A stretch of 64,000 nt of DNA, from the NCBI RefSeq assembly GCF_003390325.1, contig NZ_QUOK01000014.1, positions 42,423 to 106,422 on the forward strand. The letters are read 5' to 3'. The DNA is from Rhodohalobacter sp. SW132 (GTDB lineage: Bacteria > Bacteroidota > Rhodothermia > Balneolales > Balneolaceae). Below are positions 35,553 through 45,845 of the stretch, one piece after another. Position 1 is the stretch's first letter; each line of letters starts with the position of its first letter. The notes below the pieces were generated by a model that saw only the letters and a program-made list of their open reading frames with translations, was not told the DNA's origin and did not search any database. The position numbers and the translations under genes are program-made.

Positions 35553-36631
35553 ACAGATCGTTCTGGAACGGGAAAAAAGTTTTTATCACAGGGCATACCG
35601 GTTTCAAAGGGAGCTGGTTGTCATTCTGGCTGACAGAGCTGGGAGCTAAGGTAAAAGGGTATGCGTTACCACCGGCAGAAACACCCAATCTGTTTGAATC
35701 CTTAAAGCTGGAACAGCGAATTCAATCTGTTTTTGGAGATATCAGGGATTTTGACCGAATGAAAAATGAGATGTTGGATTTCGAACCTGAAATCATTTTT
35801 CATATGGCAGCCCAGGCTCTCGTGCGTGAATCATACGAAAATCCGCTGGAGACTTTCGAATCGAATGTCATGGGAACAGCAAATCTGCTTGAAGCTGTAC
35901 GTTCCGTTCCGGGCGTGAGATCACTTATTTCGGTTACCAGTGATAAGTGTTATGAAAACAAAGAATGGGACTGGAAATACCGTGAAATTGACCCGGTTGG
36001 AGGGCGTGATCCCTATTCGGCAAGTAAAGGATGCGCCGAGCTGATAACTTCATCTTTCAGAAGATCATTTTTTAATGATGATTCAGACGGGGGATTAAAA
36101 ACCGGAATTGCAACAGTACGGGCGGGTAATGTGATTGGCGGAGGAGACTGGAGCAGAGACAGACTGATTCCCGATATTATGAGATCCTTCTCTGAACGAA
36201 AAGCTGTAATCATCAGAAATCCGTCAGCCGTAAGGCCCTGGCAGTATATTCTGGACCTGCTGAATGGATATATGATACTGGCTGAAAAGTTGTATGATGA
36301 TCCCGGAACATTTTCTGAAGCATGGAATTTTGGTCCATCAGAACGCGATGAGCAGTCTGTTGAATTTATTACCGACAAAATGATCAAAGTGTGGGGGGAT
36401 GGAGCGTCATGGAAGCTTGATAAAACCGCGAACCCGCACGAAGCGAAATATTTAAAACTTGATAGTTCCAAGTCACGAATGAGACTCCGTTGGTCTACTC
36501 AGGTTAATTTACCGCAGGCACTGGAGTATCTGACGTTGTGGTATAAAAAATATTTCGAAGGCGCTGATATGGTTGAATTCACCCGGCAACAAATCAAAAA
36601 ATTTGAAGAGGAACTAAAACTGACTCAATGA
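35543..36631 (+). CDS. rfbG: CDP-glucose 4,6-dehydratase
   Basis: The ATG at 35543 ([26 protein letters not shown]) is preferred over the GTG at 35516 because it matches the usual start of RfbG. It has 362 residues. The NAD motif GHTGFKG is at 17-23 and the catalytic pair is in [11 protein letters not shown]. It converts CDP-glucose to CDP-4-keto-6-deoxyglucose. It overlaps rfbF by 10 nt and is followed by an epimerase 71 nt later. Confidence 0.95.
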   Translation: MEINRSFWNGKKVFITGHTGFKGSWLSFWLTELGAKVKGYALPPAETPNLFESLKLEQRIQSVFGDIRDFDRMKNEMLDFEPEIIFHMAAQALVRESYENPLETFESNVMGTANLLEAVRSVPGVRSLISVTSDKCYENKEWDWKYREIDPVGGRDPYSASKGCAELITSSFRRSFFNDDSDGGLKTGIATVRAGNVIGGGDWSRDRLIPDIMRSFSERKAVIIRNPSAVRPWQYILDLLNGYMILAEKLYDDPGTFSEAWNFGPSERDEQSVEFITDKMIKVWGDGASWKLDKTANPHEAKYLKLDSSKSRMRLRWSTQVNLPQALEYLTLWYKKYFEGADMVEFTRQQIKKFEEELKLTQ

Positions 36632-36702
36632 TCACTCTTTGGCTGAATCAGTATGTACACAACATTAGATTAGAATTGAACTGCATTTAATTTATATAGC
36701 AC

Positions 36703-37233
36703 ATGAAATATACCGAGACACCCATAGAAGGAGCTGTGATTATTGAGCTCGAAAAACATGAAGATGCCAGGGGTTTTTTTGCCAGGGGTTTTTGCAAAAA
36801 AGAGTTCGAAGAACATGGACTGGAACATGAAATTGTGCAGTGCAATTTTTCAAAAAGCGTGAAGAAAGGCACGCTTCGGGGAATGCACTACCAGTCCCCC
36901 CCTCATGCGGAGGTGAAAATGGTACGTTGTCTGAACGGTGCAATTTACGATGTGATTGTGGATATTAGAAAAGATTCGCCTACCTATAAACAGTGGTTTG
37001 GTGTGAAACTGACAGATAAGGACTATAAAATGCTCTATATACCTAAAGGGCTCGCACACGGCTTTCAAACCCTTGAAGAAAACTCAGTGATATTCTACAT
37101 GGTAACCGAAAATTACAACCAGCAATCAGAAAGGGGCGTACGCTGGAATGACCCCGCGTTTGACATTGACTGGCCGCTGTCTGTAACTGAGATTTCTGAA
37201 AAGGATCAAGCATTTACCGATTATTATGAATAA
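36703..37233 (+). CDS. RmlC-like sugar-nucleotide 3,5-epimerase
   Basis: A 176-residue cupin of the RmlC family with the catalytic His62 (RGMHYQ), His119 in GLAHGFQ and Tyr132. Known relatives epimerise C3 and C5 of dTDP-4-keto-6-deoxyglucose. Here its neighbours make the CDP form, so the likely substrate is CDP-4-keto-6-deoxyglucose; the dTDP genes rmlA, rmlB and rmlD are not in the window. It overlaps the following reductase by 8 nt. The substrate nucleotide is an inference. Confidence 0.88.
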   Translation: MKYTETPIEGAVIIELEKHEDARGFFARGFCKKEFEEHGLEHEIVQCNFSKSVKKGTLRGMHYQSPPHAEVKMVRCLNGAIYDVIVDIRKDSPTYKQWFGVKLTDKDYKMLYIPKGLAHGFQTLEENSVIFYMVTENYNQQSERGVRWNDPAFDIDWPLSVTEISEKDQAFTDYYE

Positions 37234-38164
37234 AGTACTGGTTACAGGAGCAACAGGATTTATTGGAAGGCATACTCTGAAAAAATTGTGTGATAGATTT
37301 GATCACGTGTACGCGGTATACAGAAATGAGTCTTTGGCTGTTGCAAATGATAATCTAACCTGGCATGAAGCAGATCTTCTTTCCGATGAAGAGACATGTG
37401 CACTATTTGAAGAATGTGCCCCCACTCACCTGCTTCATTTAGCCTGGTATGCTGAACACGGAAAGTACGGACATTCTGAAAAAAACATTGACTGGCTGAC
37501 ATCAAGCCTGCATTTAATCAGGGAATTCAGAAAAAACGGTGGGAAAAGAGTTATATGTGCAGGAACCTGTTTCGAGTATAATCTTGATCACGGAACTCTT
37601 TCAGAAACAGATACACCGCTGGAGCCCGAACTTATATATGGTGAATCGAAGAAGAGCCTTTACAATATGCTTTCCTCCTATTCTGAACTTACAGGATTAA
37701 GCAGCGCATGGGGACGGGTTTTCTACCTCTACGGGCCGCATGAAAATCCGGGGCGGCTGGTATCATCAGTGATTCGGAGTTTAATTCTGAATCAGCCGGC
37801 GAAAAGTTCTGCCGGCGAACAGAAGAAAGATTTTTTGCATGTATATGATGTCGCGGATGCCTTTGTGGAACTTCTGTCAAGTAATTTAACTGGAGCAGTG
37901 AATATTGGTTCGGGAAACGCCATTGCCGTGAAGGATATCGTAATAAAAATCGGCGCATTTACCGGAAAAGAACACCTTGTAGAACTTGGAGCTCTTCCAA
38001 CAAGACAAAATGAAAGGCAACTGATTCAGGCAGATACTCAGAGACTGACGCATGAACTAAATTGGCATCCGGGTTATACCCTGGACGAAGGATTAAAACA
38101 AACGATTCAATGGTGGGAAGATCATTTAGATTTAGACAATGAAGCTTTAAAAAACGCTATTTAA
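37226..38164 (+). CDS. NAD-dependent epimerase/reductase of the extended SDR family
   Basis: A 312-residue protein with VTGATGFIGR (cofactor motif at residues 6-15), LLHLAW, and the catalytic pair Tyr138 and Lys142 in YGESK. Such enzymes reduce the C4 keto group of nucleotide deoxysugars. The 8-nt overlap with the epimerase and its place after rfbG suggest that it completes a CDP-6-deoxyhexose. Which stereoisomer results cannot be read from sequence. Confidence 0.88.
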   Translation: MNKVLVTGATGFIGRHTLKKLCDRFDHVYAVYRNESLAVANDNLTWHEADLLSDEETCALFEECAPTHLLHLAWYAEHGKYGHSEKNIDWLTSSLHLIREFRKNGGKRVICAGTCFEYNLDHGTLSETDTPLEPELIYGESKKSLYNMLSSYSELTGLSSAWGRVFYLYGPHENPGRLVSSVIRSLILNQPAKSSAGEQKKDFLHVYDVADAFVELLSSNLTGAVNIGSGNAIAVKDIVIKIGAFTGKEHLVELGALPTRQNERQLIQADTQRLTHELNWHPGYTLDEGLKQTIQWWEDHLDLDNEALKNAI

Positions 38165-38278
38165 CAAGTTTACAGTTGAAAGACCGGCTGTTTTACAATT
38201 GGATTAAATCATAAAACAGATGCAGATAGTTTTATTTAGCCGGATAAAATTATTCGTGTTACAACTATTACAGATGGC

Positions 38279-39649
38279 ATGGACGAGAAAATAATTATTT
38301 TAGGTGCCGGCCTCACAGGCCTGAGTACATCATATCACATCGGACACGATCGGTGTGTACTGTTGGAAAAGAAAAAGAAAGCTTATGGACATATTCAATC
38401 TGAGGAGATTGATGGGTTTACATGGGATGAAGGCCCCCATCTTTCATTTACAAAATATGATTATGTTAAAGAGCTATTTGAAAAAAGTGTGGAAGGAAAT
38501 TTTCTTGAGTATGAAGTGAAAACCGCCAATTATTATAAAGGTCACTGGATCCCACACCCGGCACAAACCAATCTGTTTGCAGTACCGGAGAAACTGAGAG
38601 AAGAGTGCCTTGCAGATTTTCGTAAACAGCGAAAAAAAGATCGTGAATCGGCTCCCAAAAACTATGATGAATGGCTGAAATATGCCTATGGTGACACCTT
38701 TGCAGAGACCTTTCCCTCGGCATACACAGAGAAATACTGGACAATAGAACCTGAAAAACTGGATACCGACTGGGTGGGAAAACGAATGTATTACCCCAGT
38801 GTGGATGATGTGGAAAATGGAGCAAAAGGCCCTCTGCCGGAAGAGACTCACTACATTAAGAAAATACGATACCCGGAAAGCGGTGGATATCAATCCTATG
38901 GCCAGATTTTTAAAAATGGCGCAAATATTGAATATGGCTCTGAAGTTACAGCCATCAGCTTTAAAGAGAAAAAAATTACGCTAAATGACTCAAAGACGCT
39001 CCATTACGATACATTAATAAATACACTTCCCCTCGATTACCTGATATCAATCAGTGACGCACCCGGGGAGGTGAAAAAAGCGGCTCAAAAACTATTGTGT
39101 ACATCCGTACTGCTGGTAAATGTTGCGGCTGACCATCCTACAGCCCGCCCTGAAAACTGGTTTTATGTGTATGATAAAGACAAATTTTCAACCCGAATCA
39201 ACTGTACGGAAAAACTTTCACCAAATAATGCTCCTGATGGCAAAACCGGGGTTCAGGTAGAAGTCTACTTTTCTGATGAAAAACCGATGAATGAACCTGT
39301 AGATGAGATTGCTGACAAAGTAGTTGAGGAACTGGTTGAAATGGGATTTGTCCATTCTAAAGAAGATGTAATCTATACCCATAAAAAATTTATTAAATGG
39401 GCCAATGTTACATTTGACCTGAACCGAAAGGAAGCACATCACAAAATTCTCTCGTGGCTGGAAAAATATGGCCTTAAACGAGAAGCTGATGACCTGGAAC
39501 CGACAACGGATTGGGATGCAAAACTTGAAACTGTTCAAAAAAATAATGCGGAATTGCTTCTTGCCGGTCGTTTTGGCCAGTGGAAGTATTACTGGACCGA
39601 TGATTGCGTCCTCAGAGGAAAATATATTGCAGAAAGTTTGTCAAATTAA
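38279..39649 (+). CDS. FAD-dependent oxidoreductase of the UGM/amine-oxidase-like superfamily
   Basis: A 456-residue flavoprotein with the dinucleotide motif KIIILGAGLTGLSTSYHIG at the N terminus and ESGGYQSYGQIFKNGA in the middle; near the C terminus LLAGRFGQWKYYWTDDCVLRGKYIA closes the FAD site. This layout is shared by UDP-galactopyranose mutase-like and protoporphyrinogen-oxidase-like proteins found in O-antigen loci. It begins 114 nt after the reductase on the same strand. Its substrate is unknown; a sugar-ring or nucleotide-sugar oxidation is possible. Confidence 0.8.
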   Translation: MDEKIIILGAGLTGLSTSYHIGHDRCVLLEKKKKAYGHIQSEEIDGFTWDEGPHLSFTKYDYVKELFEKSVEGNFLEYEVKTANYYKGHWIPHPAQTNLFAVPEKLREECLADFRKQRKKDRESAPKNYDEWLKYAYGDTFAETFPSAYTEKYWTIEPEKLDTDWVGKRMYYPSVDDVENGAKGPLPEETHYIKKIRYPESGGYQSYGQIFKNGANIEYGSEVTAISFKEKKITLNDSKTLHYDTLINTLPLDYLISISDAPGEVKKAAQKLLCTSVLLVNVAADHPTARPENWFYVYDKDKFSTRINCTEKLSPNNAPDGKTGVQVEVYFSDEKPMNEPVDEIADKVVEELVEMGFVHSKEDVIYTHKKFIKWANVTFDLNRKEAHHKILSWLEKYGLKREADDLEPTTDWDAKLETVQKNNAELLLAGRFGQWKYYWTDDCVLRGKYIAESLSN

Positions 39650-40059
39650 CCTGGATACAATTCTGATACATAGTAATAATGGCTAATACTGTCCAAACAA
39701 GGCGTTCTGTATTATCAGTACTGTCATACCACGCACCGGCGTGGTATCTCCTGTCTGTTTTAGGGATGAGAGAACTTGCTTCGCGTTCAAATAATGAGCG
39801 CATCGAGCGCGGAATGACGCCTTTTTTGCATAGTATCGCTTTTACGCAATTAAAAATTACTTTATGAGTCGAACTCAGGTTATTAATGAAGCATGTAGAG
39901 TTCCGGTGCGGTGTCATCGGAAAAATGTCGTACGGAGATCCAATGACATGAAGGTGATTATTTACTTTTGACACAACACCAATAAAATATCAAATGTATG
40001 TCCCTGCAGTCTCAAAAACAGATGAGCGGGTAATTAGAGAAATACTAAAAATTCACATT
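39650..40059. repeat. Intergenic module with a REP-like palindrome
   Basis: Between the flavoprotein and the DUF5672 gene. ATACCACGC-ACCG-GCGTGGTAT at 39726-39747 is a perfect 9-bp hairpin. Its surroundings (CTGTCTGTTTTAGGGATGAGAG, TTCGCGTTCAAATAATGAGCGC) match, inverted, the element at about 50985-51070. An outer module end GTCGAACTCAGGTT lies at 39869-39882. The remainder up to 40059 shows nothing clear. Confidence 0.65.
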
Positions 40060-40872
40060 ATGAGTAAAAATCAAGTTGCGATCGTAATCCCTCTGTCTAC
40101 AAGGCCTGGCCTCTCAGAATCGGAACTCATTTCGTTAAAACACCTGGAGCATTACCTGTCTGATTATGACAGGTTTTTTATTGCTCCGGAGAATATCAAG
40201 GTTGAATATGAAGGCATTCCTGTTATCCGTATGGCAGACAAGTACTTTGGGAGCCTGAACGCGCATACGCGGTTGTCGCTTTCCAATGAATTTTATGAGA
40301 ATTTTTCCGGCTATAAGTTTATGCTGATGTATCATCTCGACTGCCTGGTTTTTGACAGCGGGCTGGACTGGTGGTGCGATATGGATTATGATTTGATTGG
40401 ACCTCCCTGGATTAAAGGGCCGGATTTACCCTGGCTGGAAGAAGAAGGGGTTGGAAATACCGGATTTTCACTTCGTAAAATTGAATCGTTTCTAAAACTG
40501 CTCAATTCAAAAGTACGATGGGAAGGGCCCAGGTCTAAATTAAACAAAGTAGTCCGTTCAGAAACTATCGCTGATAAGTTAAAGCAAACAGGAGATCTCG
40601 CAGCCAGTCCGTTTCCGGGAAGAAACAATATCCATGCACATATAAAATATCATATTGAAAAAGATGGACATGATGATCGCTTTTTGCATGAATTCGCCAC
40701 TAAATATTACCCGGATTTCAACATAGCCCCGGTTGAGGTTGCGCTTAAGTTCGGGTTTGAGGCAAATCCCCGTATCTGTTTCGAAAGAAATCAAAAAAAT
40801 ATTCCATTTGGCTGCCATGCCTGGGAGACATACGACAAAGAGTTCTGGGAACCCTTTATGTTGGATCATTGA
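40060..40872 (+). CDS. DUF5672 family protein, probable glycosyltransferase
   Basis: The ATG at 40060 (MSKNQVAIVIPLSTRPGLSE) is preferred to the 39994 start, giving 270 residues. The order VAIVIPLS, RFFIAPE, LSLSNEFYENFSGYKFMLMYHLDCLVF, YDLIGPPW and GNTGFSLRK is the DUF5672 pattern, a GT-A-like fold with the HLD acidic motif. Members occur in capsule loci and are thought to transfer sugars. It lies between the CDP-hexose operon and the oxidoreductase pair. Confidence 0.82.
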   Translation: MSKNQVAIVIPLSTRPGLSESELISLKHLEHYLSDYDRFFIAPENIKVEYEGIPVIRMADKYFGSLNAHTRLSLSNEFYENFSGYKFMLMYHLDCLVFDSGLDWWCDMDYDLIGPPWIKGPDLPWLEEEGVGNTGFSLRKIESFLKLLNSKVRWEGPRSKLNKVVRSETIADKLKQTGDLAASPFPGRNNIHAHIKYHIEKDGHDDRFLHEFATKYYPDFNIAPVEVALKFGFEANPRICFERNQKNIPFGCHAWETYDKEFWEPFMLDH

Positions 40873-40974
40873 TTGGTCAAAAGAATTTTAGTGCCAATTC
40901 GAAAAGTAAACTACATAAAGTACAATAAAGTCGACTACAGTGAAGAGATAACGATAAGATTAAAAATATAGCAA

Positions 40975-42261
40975 ATGATTATTGTTGATAATGCGCTAAA
41001 AAAAAGAGAAAAAGAAGGCAACCCTGTAAAAGTTGGAATAATCGGCGCGGGTTTTATCGGGAGAGGTACCGTGCTTACGATAGAAGAATCCATACCCGGA
41101 ATGAAAGTTTCTGCAATTAGCAACCGTACGATCCATACGGCCGCAAAAGCCTACGAGCAGGCAGGAGTTCACGAATATGTAGAAACCCGGAGCCAGAAAG
41201 AGCTGGATAAAAGGGTTGAGGACGGAGCATATACGATAACCGATGAACCGGAATTGTTATGCCATGCTAAAAATCTGGATGTGATCATCGAGGCTACTGG
41301 AGCGGTTGAGTTTGGAGCTCAGGTAATCCTTGAAGCCATAAATAATGGCATTCATGTGGTGTCCATGAATGCCGAGGTGGATGCCACAATCGGTCCCATT
41401 CTGAAATACGAAGCGGATAAACAGGGTGTGATTTTTACGAATACCGACGGTGATCAGCCCGGTGTGCTCATGAATCTGTACAGGTTTGTAGATCTTATCG
41501 GATATAAACCGGTCCTTGCAGGTAATATTAAGGGGCTGCAGGATCACTATCGCACACCTGAAACTCAAAAAGCATTTGCGGAAAAATACAATCAAAAACC
41601 ACGAATGGTTACCTCCTTTGCAGATGGGACAAAGATTTCAATGGAAATGGCAGTAGTTGCAAATGCTACTGGCTTTCAGTGTAAAAAAAGGGGGATGCAC
41701 GGGCCGGAATGTACACATGTGAAAGAGGCACTCGATCTGTTCTCTGAAGATGATATGATGGATGGCGGTATGGTGGATTACATTCTTGGTGCCGAGCCGG
41801 GCCCAGGGGTATTTGTTATCGGGTATAATGATAATCCAATACTGCAGGAATACGCAAATTACCTGAAAATGGGAGACGGGCCATTTTACGTTTTTTATGT
41901 GCCTTATCATCTGCCGCATCTTGAGGTGCCGCTGACAGCCGCAAGAGCCGTCCTTTTCCGGGATGCTACAATAGCACCAAAAGGAAAACCCGTATGTGAA
42001 GTGATTACGCAGGCAAAAAAAGATCTGAAAGCGGGAGAGATGCTTGATGGACTTGGAGGATTTACATGCTATGGCTCTATTGAAAACAGCAAAACAGCCC
42101 GTAATGAAAATCTGCTTCCAATGGGTTTATCACAAGACTGCAGACTCGTGAATGACGTTTCGAAAGATGAGGTGATAAGAATAAAAGATGTTCAATTTCC
42201 CCCGGAACGATTATGCGATAAATTGTGGGAAAAACAGCTGAAAATTTTTGAAATCACATAA
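40975..42261 (+). CDS. NAD(P)-dependent oxidoreductase with C-terminal SAF-like domain
   Basis: A 428-residue protein with a Rossmann motif KVGIIGAGFIGRG (about residues 19-31), DVIIEATGAVEFG, a central catalytic domain, and PKGKPVCEVITQAKKDLKAGEMLDG, which fits the SAF domain of homoserine-dehydrogenase-like sugar-acid or nucleotide-sugar oxidoreductases. The GMC oxidoreductase follows after 118 nt on the same strand. Such pairs may oxidise and then rearrange a sugar; the substrate is unknown. The start at 40975 is the first ATG and has no clear SD. Confidence 0.82.
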   Translation: MIIVDNALKKREKEGNPVKVGIIGAGFIGRGTVLTIEESIPGMKVSAISNRTIHTAAKAYEQAGVHEYVETRSQKELDKRVEDGAYTITDEPELLCHAKNLDVIIEATGAVEFGAQVILEAINNGIHVVSMNAEVDATIGPILKYEADKQGVIFTNTDGDQPGVLMNLYRFVDLIGYKPVLAGNIKGLQDHYRTPETQKAFAEKYNQKPRMVTSFADGTKISMEMAVVANATGFQCKKRGMHGPECTHVKEALDLFSEDDMMDGGMVDYILGAEPGPGVFVIGYNDNPILQEYANYLKMGDGPFYVFYVPYHLPHLEVPLTAARAVLFRDATIAPKGKPVCEVITQAKKDLKAGEMLDGLGGFTCYGSIENSKTARNENLLPMGLSQDCRLVNDVSKDEVIRIKDVQFPPERLCDKLWEKQLKIFEIT

Positions 42262-42379
42262 ATATATAATGACAGGATTCTGGTTTAAGAGGTAATTTTG
42301 CAGCGACATAAGAGGAATCCGAATATGGGTATATGATGTTTATCAGAAATTCACTTTACTTAAACGAAAGGGGAGAGAA

Positions 42380-44017
42380 ATGATTATCGATGCAAATGAA
42401 TCTGAAAATACAAAAAAAGATCTGCATACTGATATCTGTGTTGTGGGCGCCGGCATCGCCGGAATTGCATTTGCCAGAGAGATTGCGAAATCCGGAAAAG
42501 AAGTATTACTGCTTGAAAGCGGCGGGTTAGAACCCAAAGATTCAGCACAAGAACTGAATTCCGGCAAAAATACAGGGCGACCATATTATGAACTGAACGA
42601 AGCAAGAGAGAGGGCCTTTGGAGGCAGCAGCCACATGTGGCATGTGGATAAAGAGTGGCAGATAAATACCGGGTCACTCCCCGAAGAAATTGTTCGCCTT
42701 CGCGGAATGGATGCGATCGACTTTAGAAAAAGAGAGTGGGTACCCTACAGCGGATGGCCAATATCCAAAGATGATTTGGACCCTTACTATTCGCAGGCTC
42801 ATGAACTATTCAAAATTGGCCCATATCAGTATGAGGCAGACTTTTGGGAGGAAAAGCTGGGTCTTAAGAAAATTCCCTTCCGGAAAAACAGGGTGAAAAC
42901 AACAGTCTTTCAGTTTGCCCGGAATAACATCTTTTACACGGATTATCGCCGTGAACTGGAAGCATCAGATAATATTACGGTTTATCTGAATGCTACTGCA
43001 CTGGAAATTAAGCTCCGCGAAAATGCAAAAAGTGTTGCATCGGTTAAGGCAAGATCATCGGCCGGAAATGAATTTACCGTAAACGCTACAACCTATGTAC
43101 TGGCCCAGGGTGGTTTGGAAACGCCACGTTTGATGCTATTGTCCAATAACGTAATGAATATGGGGGTTGGAAATCATAACGACCTTGTAGGCCGGTTTTT
43201 TATGGAACATCCTCATCTCTGGACAGGAAAATTAATTCCTTCTGATCAGCAGTATTTTCAAAATGGGTCTCTGTATGGTTTAAATGTTTATGATTCTGTG
43301 CCGTTTTTAGGAAAGATCGTTCTTTCTGATGATGTTATGAAAGAAGAAAGGCTTATGAATCATTCTCTCAATATCCTTCATCGCATACCTATGGCTTCAC
43401 TCTTGAAACCGTCCAGGGCATTTCACGGTTTGAAGAAGTCGTTTAAAACTCTCGATATTTCTCGGCAAATGGTACGGGATTTTAAGACTTTGGCATCAAA
43501 TGTTGATGTGGTTTCCTATGCGGCCTGGAATAAAATTGCCCAAAAAAGAAATAATAAAGGGTATCAAAGAACAAATAAATTTGATGGCTATCAGCTGAAT
43601 ATTATGTCTGAACAAGCCCCGAACCCGAATAGCAGGGTTATTTTAGGACAGGAACGTGACGCTTTTGGACAACACAAAATGAATCTCAGTTGGGAGGTCA
43701 GCCGGGATGATATGCGAAGTATGCGCAGATTTTTGGAAATCATTAACCGGGAGTTAAAGAAGGATTCACTTGGAGAAATCATTTCTCTGCCTTCCGACGA
43801 CTCTGTGCCTGACAGCCTGCATGGCGGATATCATCATATGGGAACGACACGAATGAGCGATGACCCTAAGCAAGGTGTAGTGGATAAAAATTGCCGGGTA
43901 CACGGAATGAATAATCTGTATGTTGCGGGGTCATCCGTTTTTCCTACCTGCGGATATGCCAACCCTACCCTCACCCTTGCCGCGCTTACTTTACGGCTGG
44001 CTGATCACCTGAAATAA
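42380..44017 (+). CDS. GMC family flavin oxidoreductase
   Basis: A 545-residue FAD enzyme. The dinucleotide site is ICVVGAGIAGIAFAREI near the N terminus, with the glutamate of LLLESGG. Near the C terminus HHMGTTRMS carries the catalytic histidine (485-486) and CGYANPTLT the second catalytic residue (Asn528). GMC enzymes oxidise alcohols or sugars with FAD. Its upstream neighbour is the SAF-type dehydrogenase, and both are probably one transcript. Length and motifs are complete. The natural substrate cannot be read from sequence. Confidence 0.9.
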   Translation: MIIDANESENTKKDLHTDICVVGAGIAGIAFAREIAKSGKEVLLLESGGLEPKDSAQELNSGKNTGRPYYELNEARERAFGGSSHMWHVDKEWQINTGSLPEEIVRLRGMDAIDFRKREWVPYSGWPISKDDLDPYYSQAHELFKIGPYQYEADFWEEKLGLKKIPFRKNRVKTTVFQFARNNIFYTDYRRELEASDNITVYLNATALEIKLRENAKSVASVKARSSAGNEFTVNATTYVLAQGGLETPRLMLLSNNVMNMGVGNHNDLVGRFFMEHPHLWTGKLIPSDQQYFQNGSLYGLNVYDSVPFLGKIVLSDDVMKEERLMNHSLNILHRIPMASLLKPSRAFHGLKKSFKTLDISRQMVRDFKTLASNVDVVSYAAWNKIAQKRNNKGYQRTNKFDGYQLNIMSEQAPNPNSRVILGQERDAFGQHKMNLSWEVSRDDMRSMRRFLEIINRELKKDSLGEIISLPSDDSVPDSLHGGYHHMGTTRMSDDPKQGVVDKNCRVHGMNNLYVAGSSVFPTCGYANPTLTLAALTLRLADHLK

Positions 44018-44777
44018 AACTATTCCGAGTTCGACAACGATTTCAAAGGTCTCTCCTTAGAAAAGAGCAACACTTCAGGATATGTCCATATCGGCCAAAA
44101 GGTATGGGATTCAATTTGATACCTCTTGGACTCTGCCAACATGTAGTTCTTTTTAACAAATAGAACAGGTTAGAAGCCCTGTGAGAAGCTTTTAATTTGT
44201 GACAGCTGATTTGAATCAGTATTCTCCATTTCTAAAAAGCATCTACAGAATAAGTTCATGTTCCTATATAAACTGCATCAGGTGTAGAGAACTGCTCTCT
44301 AACTATGCAGGGTTTAAAATAAAAACAATGAAGGTTAACTCCTCTTGATATGCAACCGTTCGTGTACAATAAACTCGTAAAAATATAGATAAGTAAACTT
44401 GAAATGAGGTATTAGTGCATTCAGAAAATCAACTATCTGTTAAGGCGTACACTTTTATATTATATGGGTATAGATAGTATAGAGACCCAGTTGATGTATT
44501 TGTCCAATGATCTGATAAAAAGAGAAGGAGGGCTATCAGCTGATTATTAAGACTTGAATCGAGTAAGTCTTCATACTAATGACGAATTTTATATTGACTG
44601 AATATTTAAAGAAACCCCCCGGAAATTAGAACTGACTTAAAAATTGGTACTCAAGAAAGAATGGCAAGGAAAGTATGGACATATATGATTTGATTATCAA
44701 GAGGGTTAAAGCCCATACTCTTGAGGTCCTATTTGAATACAATTATAAAATTAAGAATAAATATTGCTTTAATAATT
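44018..44777. repeat. Left copy of a duplicated leader next to the AT-rich transferase
   Basis: From about 44170 to 44352 the sequence matches the region 46385-46568 upstream of the HAD gene, strongest over GGTTAGAAGCCCTGTGAG and the following 90 bases (about 90 percent by eye). The right copy leads into the HAD gene's ATG at 46569; the left one ends in a 12-codon frame and a stop, so it is a remnant. A repeat tail (GATACCTCTTGGACTCTGCC at about 44120) precedes it. 44370-44770 is AT-rich with no recognised feature. Confidence 0.65.
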
Positions 44778-45845
44778 ATGAATAATAATGATTATAAACT
44801 TGGGTTTTTTATAGTTAATGCGTCTTTAAAAAGGTATTTAAATGTAATATTTAAATCCAGTAAGTCGGCTTTGAAAAATATATTATTTTTAAAAATTCTA
44901 TCTAAAAAGGAGGGCTCTTTAAGAAAAAAGAGTGTTGAGATAGATAAAGCTAAAAATATAAAATTAGAAGAAAGTGCAACCAATACAAGTGTGAGTTTGC
45001 CTGAAGTTAGAAGTGAAGGAAGGCCTATAGTGTTTCTGCATAATTCTGATAGCTTTTATTTGAAGTATAGCCTGGCTCAGGCAGCAAGTTCAAATCCTAA
45101 TTCTAAAATATATCTACTTGGTGATGAGAAAAATAGCCACTATGATTTTGTGGATCATCATAATATGCAGAATTATAAAATAGGGGCAGAATTATTTGCA
45201 GATAAATATATACACAGGAGCACAAATAGCAAAAATTTTGAGTTATTCTGTTTCCAAAGATGGTTTATTTTATCGGAATTTCTAAAAAAGAATAACATAG
45301 AAGAATGCTTTCACCTGGATTCGGATGTGATGTTGTATGGTGATATCACAAAGATCAGTGAAATATATAAATTTTGCGATTTTACATTGGCTAAATCTTT
45401 GAGTGGTCATTCTATGTTTATCAATAAGTCAAAATCAATTGATATGCTAACTCAATTTATAATGGAGGTTTATTCGGGTAAGAAACCGTATGAATACGAC
45501 AAAATATTGAGTCATTATTATACTATTATCAAGAATGGGAAGCTTGGTGGAGCATGCGACATGACATTATTATCTAGATTTTATAGACAACACGAAGGTT
45601 TAATTGGCGACACTTCTATTATATATGATGGATCGTTATTTGATCAACATATTAATACATCTCAACCTGGATTTGAAATGGAAAGCGGGATAAAAAAACT
45701 GATATACAAGGATGGGTTTTATTATGGTAAACATATAAACACAGGTGACCTTGTAAAATTTAATTCGTTGCATTTTCAAGGTAGAGCAAAAAAGCTTATG
45801 GAAAATTATTTAAGTAGTGATGCAAAGAGCTTTATCAAAGTTTAG
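44778..45845 (+). CDS. Probable GT-A type glycosyltransferase, very AT-rich
   Basis: The ATG at 44778 (MNNNDYKLGFF) is chosen over a TTG at 44721; it gives 355 residues. Residues from about 85 on read PIVFLHNSDSFYLKYSLAQAASSNPNSKIYLLG, then the metal-binding HLDSDVMLYGD, as in GT8- or GT32-like transferases. The base composition is far more AT-rich than any other gene here, and the gene sits between two copies of the leader and tail repeats, so it was probably inserted or acquired as a cassette. Sugar specificity unknown. Confidence 0.75.
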   Translation: MNNNDYKLGFFIVNASLKRYLNVIFKSSKSALKNILFLKILSKKEGSLRKKSVEIDKAKNIKLEESATNTSVSLPEVRSEGRPIVFLHNSDSFYLKYSLAQAASSNPNSKIYLLGDEKNSHYDFVDHHNMQNYKIGAELFADKYIHRSTNSKNFELFCFQRWFILSEFLKKNNIEECFHLDSDVMLYGDITKISEIYKFCDFTLAKSLSGHSMFINKSKSIDMLTQFIMEVYSGKKPYEYDKILSHYYTIIKNGKLGGACDMTLLSRFYRQHEGLIGDTSIIYDGSLFDQHINTSQPGFEMESGIKKLIYKDGFYYGKHINTGDLVKFNSLHFQGRAKKLMENYLSSDAKSFIKV

